Below, piece by piece: positions 1 through 5,335 of a DNA stretch of 14,005 bases; positions within the stretch are counted from its first letter, which is position 1; the number at the start of each line of letters is the position of its first letter. A program made the translations under genes and the position numbers. The notes below the pieces were generated by a model, which ran no database searches, was not told the origin of the DNA, and was given only the letters and a program-made list of their open reading frames with translations. The stretch is from positions 1 through 14,005 of the forward strand of contig JAWVFI010000160.1 of the NCBI GenBank assembly GCA_033856235.1, written 5' to 3'. The stretch is from DASXRU01 sp033856235 (GTDB lineage Bacteria > Acidobacteriota > Blastocatellia > Pyrinomonadales > Pyrinomonadaceae).

Positions 1-133
1 TGGTTGCGATGCCGTCGTCCTCGGCTGCACTGAGATCCCTCTGATCGTGCGCCCCGACGACAGTCCCCTGCCGACTTTGGATTCGACGCGCCTCCTGGCG
101 AGAGCAGCTCTGCAGCGAGCGGTTAGCCAATAA
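1..133 (+). CDS. Aspartate/glutamate racemase family protein, C-terminal fragment
   Basis: An open frame enters from the left edge, with its first full codon at 2, and stops at TAA 131-133, giving 43 visible residues. It contains GCDAVVLGCTEIPLIV near its start. The LGCTE(I/L)P segment is the hallmark of Asp/Glu racemases and carries the second catalytic cysteine. The family interconverts L- and D-amino acids, or related substrates, by a cofactor-independent two-cysteine mechanism. The first cysteine and the substrate-specificity residues lie outside the window, so the substrate cannot be named; hydantoin racemase or maleate isomerase relatives are possible. The reading frame is too short to appear as a complete ORF, but the motif makes it convincing. 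Confidence 0.85.
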   Translation, partial: GCDAVVLGCTEIPLIVRPDDSPLPTLDSTRLLARAALQRAVSQ

Positions 134-150
134 GCAGGATGTCTTGTTTC

Positions 151-235
151 GTGTTTTTCGTGAATTTCGTGAATTTCGTGAATCGTATGCCTTCGATTCT
201 TAAGCGCACGATTCACGAATCTCACGAAAAAACAC
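151..235. repeat. TTTCGTGAA direct repeats within a long inverted repeat
   Basis: The left arm (151-186) contains the unit TTTCGTGAA three times in near-tandem. The right arm (208-235) is close to the reverse complement of the left arm with one unit deleted. The pair can form a long AT-rich stem of about 27 bp with a bulge and a loop near 187-207. It lies just 3' of the racemase stop and upstream of the 287 gene, so it may end transcription. There is no T-tract after a compact GC stem, so it is not a textbook intrinsic terminator. It may instead be a dispersed intergenic repeat. Confidence 0.6.
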
Positions 236-286
236 TAACGGATTACACAACAACAGCTTCGACAGCAGATGAAAGGTTTAGAGTAG

Positions 287-844
287 ATGCCTAATCAACT
301 TTCCCTTCCCCAGATCATTCTCTGGCTCTTTGTTATCGTGCTGGGAATCGAGATCGGGGCGGGCATGTATGAAATGCTCGTGGTCGTACCGGTATGGTCG
401 GCGGCGCCGCCGGATTCCGTCCTTGGCTACTTCCACCACAACGTCGCAAACGCACAATTCGCGCTCAACGCGGGCGGCAGGTTTTGGCTCTTCTTCACAC
501 CGCTGACCGGATTGCTGGCAATCGCAACGTTCCTCTCCGGATTAAGGACCGCGCCCGAACATCGCAAATGCCGGATGATTGGCGCAGGTCTCGCCATCGT
601 TGTAGTGGCAGCCACGTTCGCCTGGTTTGTACCCAACATCATCACCCTCCTGGGCGAAGGCGTGACGAAGCTCAGCGGCGCAGAGATAACCCGGATAACT
701 AATTGGTGGGTGCGACTGAATTGGGTGCGCGCCGCGGCTTACATAGCCGGCTGGCTCTCCGCCCTGCGCGCATTAACGATTCCGTCGGCGCGTGAGGTCA
801 GTACCACCACCGGCAACAGAACTAGAGAAGTCATCGACGCATGA
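287..844 (+). CDS. Four-helix integral membrane protein, DUF1772-like
   Basis: This encodes 185 residues. The hydrophobic segments are at about 9-34, 66-85, 97-117 and 142-163, a four-helix layout with short loops. The first helix runs into GAGMYEMLVVVPVW, and later segments read NAGGRFWLFFTPLTG and FAWFVPNII. The Gly-rich first helix followed by a tyrosine and a VVVPVW-like segment resembles the DUF1772/anthrone-oxygenase-like group of small membrane proteins, whose cellular role is mostly unknown. The ATG at 287 is preceded by GAAAGG (about 271-275), an acceptable Shine-Dalgarno. The tail after about 164 is polar. No neighbour suggests a pathway. The family assignment is from memory and moderate; the membrane topology is clear. 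Confidence 0.7.
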   Translation: MPNQLSLPQIILWLFVIVLGIEIGAGMYEMLVVVPVWSAAPPDSVLGYFHHNVANAQFALNAGGRFWLFFTPLTGLLAIATFLSGLRTAPEHRKCRMIGAGLAIVVVAATFAWFVPNIITLLGEGVTKLSGAEITRITNWWVRLNWVRAAAYIAGWLSALRALTIPSAREVSTTTGNRTREVIDA

Positions 845-949
845 TCTAGAGATTGAACGGAAGCAGCGAGATTGGATGAAGAAAAAAGGCATCGAGTAAA
901 TATCCCGGGGGGGGCGGCACGGAGGTCGGCCCGCGAGGGCGGCAGTGTT

Positions 950-1155
950 AACGCTGAAAGCGTTGGCTAATTTCAGCCCAGGGTTGCCCCAACCCTGGGA
1001 AGCAAGCAGCCACCAAAGAATTCCGGCGCAACTCTGAAGGAGTTGCGCGTGTAGTTGACGCAACCTCTTCAGGGTTGCGTCTTCGAAAAATGGAATGCCG
1101 CCTTCCCAGGGGTTGCGGCAACCCTGGGCTGAAATTAGCGAACGCTTTCAGCGTT
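950..1155. repeat. Composite palindromic repeat, copy 1 (about 206 bp)
   Basis: The outer arms 950-1003 and 1101-1155 are inverted copies of each other. The outer 32 bases of each arm differ at only one position, and similarity continues through the inner CCCAGGGTTGCC/AACCCTGGG hairpin. Each end is itself a small palindrome (AACGCT...AGCGTT). Between the arms lie two further hairpins: GCGCAACT/AGTTGCGC (1026-1048) and GACGCAACC/GGTTGCGTC (1057-1081). No transposase is present. The 3' end lies 6 bases before the Shine-Dalgarno of the gene at 1174. The same architecture recurs at 10773-11000, so this is a dispersed non-coding element. The interval 845-1173 holds no convincing gene. Confidence 0.85.
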
Positions 1156-1173
1156 TCCTTGGAGGAGTTGTTC

Positions 1174-2079
1174 ATGAAGCTCGCGACGTTCAATGTTTGC
1201 TGGTTGGGTAATGAGCGGTTTGCCAAAATGACCAGCCTCAGAGATCGGGACCAGGACGATTGGCTGTCCCTAGGCCACGTCATCTCCAGGCTCGACGCGG
1301 ACATCATTGTCTTTCAGGAGATTGTTAACTTTGCTGAGCTGCAGGAAATCTTGACCCTGGTCCAGGGCATTAGCTCGCGCAAATATCAGATACGCGACCA
1401 ACAGAATCAAATATTGAGCATCGGGAACAGCAACGAACAGAAGATTGTTATCGCCTTTGACGAACAACAATATAAGTTGCTGGCCGCATCGCCGATTTTT
1501 GGCTGCGAGGGCCGGAGGCCATACGGGGTGCGGGTGCGTAGCGTAACTGACGGTGGACAGATTCTAATCGTCGGCGTGCACCTAAAATCCGGTCAGCCAT
1601 TCTTTGACGATAAGTCGAGCGCGGCTAAACGAACTCTACAGTGTCAACACCTGGCCGATTGGATTGCCGGCAAGCACAGCGAGGCAAATCCTGTATTCCC
1701 CCAGCCCGCCGCCGATAAGTGGGTCGCTATTATCGGCGACTTCAATGCAATTTGCGAGTTGGAGCCAGACCAACCGCGAGAATGGCAGGTGGTAGTTGAT
1801 TCTCTCGATCCTCTGCGGGCAGTGCACTTGAAAGAATGGTGGTGGGAGAAGCCTCTCGCAGATCCTCTCGGCGGCGACCGCACTACCGCTTACCTCGATC
1901 ATTTGCTGATCGACCACGTGATGCTTTCACCGGCGCTGAAACCTCGGATTACCCAGAAGCCGACAATTTATGCGTTCGATCAGGATCCCGCGATTATCAG
2001 CCAATCCGCGAACGGAGTGGATATCCGTATCTCTGACCATCGACCGGTGCACCTCGAGTTAGATCTCTCACGCTCGTGA
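1174..2079 (+). CDS. Endonuclease/exonuclease/phosphatase (EEP) family protein
   Basis: A 301-residue soluble protein with the EEP (DNase I/AP endonuclease/sphingomyelinase) fold. Visible motifs, in order, are LATFNVCW with Asn7, IVFQE with metal-ligand Glu49, GVHLKS (134-139), GDFNA (188-192, catalytic Asp and Asn), LDHLLI (241-246) and the terminal SDHRPV (287-292, catalytic Asp-His). All core Mg-dependent phosphodiesterase residues appear present, so it should be active on a phosphoester. The substrate (nucleic acid, phospholipid or other) cannot be told from sequence. No signal peptide is seen. The frame is open from 1075, but ATG 1174 is chosen because GGAGGAG (1161-1167) sits 6 bases upstream, the fold's first strand starts there, and 1075-1155 is repeat DNA. 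Confidence 0.9.
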   Translation: MKLATFNVCWLGNERFAKMTSLRDRDQDDWLSLGHVISRLDADIIVFQEIVNFAELQEILTLVQGISSRKYQIRDQQNQILSIGNSNEQKIVIAFDEQQYKLLAASPIFGCEGRRPYGVRVRSVTDGGQILIVGVHLKSGQPFFDDKSSAAKRTLQCQHLADWIAGKHSEANPVFPQPAADKWVAIIGDFNAICELEPDQPREWQVVVDSLDPLRAVHLKEWWWEKPLADPLGGDRTTAYLDHLLIDHVMLSPALKPRITQKPTIYAFDQDPAIISQSANGVDIRISDHRPVHLELDLSRS

Positions 2080-2092
2080 GCAGACATACCTC

Positions 2093-2187
2093 ACCCGCGA
2101 AGCGGGTGGCAGCATAAGGCCTGGGGTGGAGCGCAGCGGAACCCCAGGAACGGTCACGCAAAATGTCCAAAAGCCCGCGTAGCGGGC
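2093..2187. repeat. Cluster of three short GC-rich hairpins after the EEP gene
   Basis: Three perfect small stems lie within 95 bases: ACCCGC/GCGGGT (2093-2107), CCTGGGG/CCCCAGG (2120-2148) and GCCCGC/GCGGGC (2173-2187). The first starts 13 bases after the EEP stop codon and could help end transcription, although no T-run follows. The arrangement resembles a REP-type intergenic repeat. No protein-coding signal is seen here. Confidence 0.65.
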
Positions 2188-2227
2188 GACGGCCGATCAA
2201 GGTCATCCTACAAGCACGGTGTGAGTT

Positions 2228-2372
2228 GCGGCTTGCCGCCGCACAGTGCGGAAAGCCTCTGGCTTTCTGCTCAGTCCTTTTTCAAGATTTTCCTGAGGCT
2301 CAGCCTTGGGACAGAAGAGAGAGAACGTTTCCGGAAAGGCAAGCCTTTCCGCACTGTGCGGCGGCAAGCCGC
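2228..2372. repeat. 145-bp element with perfect 27-bp inverted arms
   Basis: The arm 2228-2254 is the exact reverse complement of 2346-2372. It is built around a CCGCAC...GTGCGG palindrome, so each arm can also fold on itself. The 91-base centre encodes nothing convincing and contains no transposase. The shape suits a MITE-like or REP-doublet element. It lies between the convergent EEP gene and the RibD-C-like gene and could also act as a bidirectional transcription stop. Confidence 0.8.
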
Positions 2373-2375
2373 TTT

Positions 2376-2403
2376 CCCTTAGCCCTTCGCCCTTAGCCCT
2401 TTG
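2376..2403. repeat. 14-bp tandem duplication CCCTTAGCCCTTYG
   Basis: Two adjacent copies, 2376-2389 and 2390-2403, differ at one base (C or T at position 13). They sit between the 145-bp inverted-repeat element and the end of the minus-strand gene at 2409. With the flanking TTTCCC they make a pyrimidine-rich tract, which reads as purine-rich on the minus strand just downstream of that gene. Confidence 0.7.
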
Positions 2404-2408
2404 CCTCG

Positions 2409-3059
2409 TTAACCCTTCCGCAAAGTCACATGCGTCGCCCGCTCGCCCTCGATCCGTTCCACGCATTGATATCCCAACGCCGGCAGATTCAGACCACGCC
2501 ACAAGTGCTCGCCCTCACCCAACAGCACCGGCGAGATTGCCAGGTGTAACTCGTCGATTAGTCCCGCACTCAGATACTGCCTAACCGTAGCGACTCCGCC
2601 ACCGATGCGCACGTCCTTCTCACCCGCCGCTGTCTTTGCCTGCTCGAGCGCTAATTGAATGCCGTCAGTAACGAAGTGGAACGTGGTGCCGCCTTTCATC
2701 TCCAGCGGCGCCCGCGGGTGATGCGTGAGCACAAACACCGGTGTGTGATAAGGCGGCTCATCTCCCCACCAACCCTTCCACTCATCAGCACCTTCGGGCC
2801 ACGCGCCGCGCACCGGCCCAAACATATTCCGCCCGAGAATGAACGCCCCAATCCCTGCAAACCCCCGCGCCGCAATATCGTCATCAATACCTGTCTCGCC
2901 ATCCGCGTGCCCGTGCATCCGGCGAAAAGTGCGCGTGGGAAAGAACCATTCAAAAACTCTCTCCCCGCCTACCCCGAGCGGACTATTCAAATCCTGCCGC
3001 GGCCCCGCGCTGTAACCATCGATTGAGATACCAAAACTGTGGACTAGAAGTTTGGACAT
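2409..3059 (-). CDS. Dihydrofolate reductase family protein (RibD C-terminal-like)
   Basis: A 216-residue single-domain protein of the RibD-C/DHFR-like superfamily. The N-terminus MSKLLVHSFGISIDGYSAG is the first strand with the ISIDGY motif. ILGRNMF (74-80) is the family's LGR nucleotide-binding segment. FVLTHHPR (109-116), the glycine-rich VRIGGGVATVRQYL (150-163), and DELHLAISPVLLGEGEHLW (169-187) complete the NADPH-binding core. Members reduce diverse substrates with NADPH, but many are of unknown function, so folate or riboflavin activity should not be assumed. The start is ATG 3059 with AAAGGA about 5 bases upstream on the minus strand. It is a single-gene unit, divergent from the RusA-like gene across 182 bases. 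Confidence 0.88.
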   Translation of the reverse strand: MSKLLVHSFGISIDGYSAGPRQDLNSPLGVGGERVFEWFFPTRTFRRMHGHADGETGIDDDIAARGFAGIGAFILGRNMFGPVRGAWPEGADEWKGWWGDEPPYHTPVFVLTHHPRAPLEMKGGTTFHFVTDGIQLALEQAKTAAGEKDVRIGGGVATVRQYLSAGLIDELHLAISPVLLGEGEHLWRGLNLPALGYQCVERIEGERATHVTLRKG

Positions 3060-3241
3060 GGCAATCCTTTCGCTTAGTTTCGGGCACTTCGGATGTCGTT
3101 AATCTAGATTGACTCCACTGTGATATAAGCGCGGCATATTATATGCCTCGAATGGTCGCCAAGCCGTCGAGTTTCAGTCCGAGCGAATGACGGGATTAAA
3201 AGACATTCAGGTGAGGTTGGTGACCTGCGATTCACACTAAA

Positions 3242-3691
3242 ATGTCGAAGCGTGCTCTAAAGTTAAGCGTTCGAATCCCGAACTTCGATAAGAATGCGCT
3301 GGCGTGGCGCAAGGCGATTCATGCGGCCATCATCCAAGTTCAGGATCGCGGGGACGTTCGGTACACGGAAAACGACAAGCTTGAGGTAGAGATTCGGCTA
3401 CATCTTGAGAATCCCAAGCTCACGATTCTGGACCTAGATAATCGCGCGAAGACCATTCTCGATGCACTTCAGGGTTTTATGCAGGACAAAGGCCAGGGTG
3501 GCTTGAGATGCATCATTCCAAACGACAGCCAAATCTACCGGTTAATTGTCGAAAAAAGATTGTCACCCAAAGCGAATCGAGCGGCCCTGAGCACTATCGT
3601 AATTCGCAGGTATGATCACGATCGTCGCACCGTTAACGAGCCGCGCGACACCCGTAAACTCCCGAATCTGACAAGAGGCGCTTTACAATAA
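3242..3691 (+). CDS. RusA-like Holliday junction resolvase-fold protein
   Basis: The 149-residue product contains LDLDNRAKTILDALQG (63-78) and IPNDSQIYRLIVEKR (92-106). This matches the RusA pattern D-x-D-N-x-x-K-x-x-x-D-x-L, followed later by D-S-Q-I. Asp64, Asp66, Lys70 and Asp95 correspond to the metal-binding and catalytic Asp, Asp, Lys and Asp of RusA. Such enzymes cut four-way DNA junctions as Mg-dependent homodimers. RusA genes normally sit in phages or prophages; none is visible here. A basic tail follows about residue 120. ATG 3242 is preferred because TGA at 3221-3223 closes the frame upstream, but no clear Shine-Dalgarno precedes it. It leads a plus-strand group with the DUF4236 gene 83 bases downstream. 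Family assignment is by motif only. Confidence 0.82.
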   Translation: MSKRALKLSVRIPNFDKNALAWRKAIHAAIIQVQDRGDVRYTENDKLEVEIRLHLENPKLTILDLDNRAKTILDALQGFMQDKGQGGLRCIIPNDSQIYRLIVEKRLSPKANRAALSTIVIRRYDHDRRTVNEPRDTRKLPNLTRGALQ

Positions 3692-3692
3692 A

Positions 3693-3719
3693 GGAGCGGT
3701 CGAACGAATTCGTTGCTCC
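3693..3719 (+). other. Hairpin between RusA-like and DUF4236 genes
   Basis: GGAGC (3693-3697) pairs with GCTCC (3715-3719). The loop contains the self-complementary AACGAATTCGTT (3704-3715). It starts 2 bases after the RusA-like stop. No T-tract follows, so it is more likely an mRNA-processing or attenuating structure than a full terminator. Confidence 0.4.
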
Positions 3720-3774
3720 GAGCGCGGGTGGCGCGATCTTAACTTGATAGTGCCCTGGAAAGGTGGGAAACACC

Positions 3775-4926
3775 GTGGGATGGCGTTTTAGAAAAAGCTT
3801 CAGTCCTCTACCTGGGGTTCGTCTTAACTTCTCGCCCAGGGGAATAAGTACGTCTGTCGGTGCCGGCCCGGTGCGGTTTTACGTTGGCTCGCAAGGGGCA
3901 GCAGTTACGACACGCATTCCGGGAACTGGCATCTCGTATAGACAGCCCCTTAATCTGCCGCAATCAGCAACACCACAAACCCCGCAAGCAACTCCCAACG
4001 CAACGAATCCGGGACTGTTCGCCCCTAATCCGCGGAGGCCAAATGCCATTAGCAGCGCAAGCACCGCCACCCTTACGACGGAAGGTCTCGAGTCTGTCAA
4101 AGAACTCTTGACCAGAGCGCAAGAGGAACGAGGGAGGTTGATTCCGGAGTTGCGCACTGCGGAAGCGGAGGCCACGGGGCTCAGAAACAAAAATCAACGC
4201 TGGACGCAGGGCTGGTTGTTCAGACGGCTGTTCCGCGGCCACTTCGCCCGGATGGGTGAATTGTCAGCAGAAGCCACTGATAAGGAAGCTGAACTCCAAG
4301 AACAAGAGCGGCTCTCGCGCCTCGCTACGGAATTCGACTTACCACAGAACCTCAAAGATTGCTTTGGTCGAGTATGTGATTCGGTGGCTGCACTCTCACA
4401 TTCTCAACGGATCTGGGACACCGTATCGTCGGTGGCAACGGATCGTTACCGTGAACGAACAACAGCTGGCCAAAGTATCGAGCGTCGGCCGGTTGGTTTC
4501 TCATTGGGATCATGTGAACTCATAGACAGCTCTTTGAAAGTCCCTCGGCTTATGAATGCGAACGGCGGTGAGCTGTACTTATATCCGGCCTTTATCCTTT
4601 ATTTCGTATCAAACCAAACCTTCGCTCTCGTTGATATTCGTGATTTGAGGCTTGAGTACAATCCACTTTCCTTTATCGAAGAAGAGGCAGTCCCCGGCGA
4701 CTCTGAGTTAATTGGTTACACGTGGAAGAAGGCCAATAAAGATGGCTCACCGGATCGCCGCTTTGCTAACAATTACCGGATTCCGATTTTGAAATACGGC
4801 GACATTCGCCTCACAAGTAAGAGTGGTCTGAACGAAGCTTACATGATCAGCCACGCAGCGTTAGCAGAGAGACTCGCGTCGGCATTTGCTAAGTATCAAC
4901 GCCAATTACCACAGAGTGTGGCATAA
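3775..4926 (+). CDS. DUF4236 domain protein with coiled coil and C-terminal domain
   Basis: From GTG 3775 the product is 383 residues. Residues 1-56, beginning MGWRFRKSF and containing GVRLNFSPRGISTSVGAG and IPGTGISY, are a typical DUF4236 domain, a short beta-rich module of unknown function. A Pro/Thr/Asn-rich linker (about 60-100) follows. Next comes a charged, probably coiled-coil segment (about 103-185, rich in Glu, Arg and Leu). The C-terminal part (about 190-383) is globular, mixed alpha/beta, and unrecognised. An upstream in-frame GTG at 3763 is possible, but 3775 restores the canonical MGWRFRKSF start and has GGTGGG at a suitable 7-base distance. No signal peptide or membrane helix is evident. 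The neighbouring resolvase and Ter triad suggest an accessory role, but no function is known. Confidence 0.82.
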   Translation: MGWRFRKSFSPLPGVRLNFSPRGISTSVGAGPVRFYVGSQGAAVTTRIPGTGISYRQPLNLPQSATPQTPQATPNATNPGLFAPNPRRPNAISSASTATLTTEGLESVKELLTRAQEERGRLIPELRTAEAEATGLRNKNQRWTQGWLFRRLFRGHFARMGELSAEATDKEAELQEQERLSRLATEFDLPQNLKDCFGRVCDSVAALSHSQRIWDTVSSVATDRYRERTTAGQSIERRPVGFSLGSCELIDSSLKVPRLMNANGGELYLYPAFILYFVSNQTFALVDIRDLRLEYNPLSFIEEEAVPGDSELIGYTWKKANKDGSPDRRFANNYRIPILKYGDIRLTSKSGLNEAYMISHAALAERLASAFAKYQRQLPQSVA

Positions 4927-4985
4927 CACATCATCATTAATGGAATTAAGAAATTAAGGAAATTTGCGTTTCCTGGAGAGTCTGA

Positions 4986-5222
4986 GTGGCTGGTTACAAA
5001 TACGAATGGAAGTGTCCCAACTGCGGCACGGAGCTTCAACTGAAGTCGCGAGTAACGCAGACAAAACGGAAGTGTCCGCATTGTGGAACACCGGTTACCC
5101 CGCAGGAAATTGATCGTCAAACCGCCGAAAAGAAGCGATCAATAGAAATGGGCGGACTCTTGGTCGCGCTTCTCCTCCTGGTGCTCGCTCTTATATGTCA
5201 TTACTCTGTACGCGGCTTCTAA
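4986..5222 (+). CDS. Small zinc-ribbon protein with one C-terminal membrane helix
   Basis: This encodes 78 residues. Cys10-Pro-Asn-Cys13-Gly and Cys30-Pro-His-Cys33-Gly form a classic two-knuckle zinc ribbon. A basic linker follows, then one hydrophobic helix at 56-74, which probably anchors the ribbon at the membrane facing the cytoplasm. GTG 4986 is used because GGAGAG (4975-4980) lies 5 bases upstream. It follows the DUF4236 stop by 59 bases and is probably co-transcribed. The convergent kinase at 5336 also combines a zinc-binding cluster and membrane helices, so the two may share a location. No specific family name can be supported. Confidence 0.78.
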   Translation: MAGYKYEWKCPNCGTELQLKSRVTQTKRKCPHCGTPVTPQEIDRQTAEKKRSIEMGGLLVALLLLVLALICHYSVRGF

Positions 5223-5303
5223 CAACATGACGTATCACTGCCTGAAAACGGTCTCGCTTTTGCAGCCAACAGATTGCCGAAGAACAGCGGCCGGCGCGAG
5301 CTT

Positions 5304-5335
5304 CTTGATGTAACTGGCGTGTGATTTACATCAGG
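5304..5335. terminator. Hairpin between convergent zinc-ribbon and kinase genes
   Basis: TGATGTAA (5306-5313) pairs with TTACATCA (5326-5333), with weaker extension outward, around a 12-base loop. It sits immediately 3' of the minus-strand kinase stop (5336-5338) and 84 bases after the zinc-ribbon stop, where a shared bidirectional terminator would be expected. The stem is AT-rich and lacks a strong U-tract, so confidence is limited. Confidence 0.4.

Noticed and set aside
907..914. Run of eight G residues
   Set aside because: It lies in non-coding DNA, has no partner structure, and may include a sequencing error; nothing further can be supported.
1075..1173. Upstream 33-codon extension of the EEP protein
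   Set aside because: It translates the right half of the palindromic repeat. The ribosome site at 1161-1167 and the start of the fold support ATG 1174.
2655..3026. Plus-strand frame of 123 residues opposite the RibD-C-like gene
   Set aside because: The minus-strand frame carries clear family motifs and a ribosome site; the plus frame is low-complexity and Pro/Arg-rich.
3138..3143. Perfect TATAAT on the minus strand upstream of the RibD-C-like gene, and TTGACT on the plus strand at about 3111
   Set aside because: No -35 box at 16-18 bases was found for the TATAAT (TTGGCG is only 13 away). The plus-strand TTGACT has a 22-base gap to TATTAT. The promoter is probably in this 182-base interval, but neither pair is convincing.
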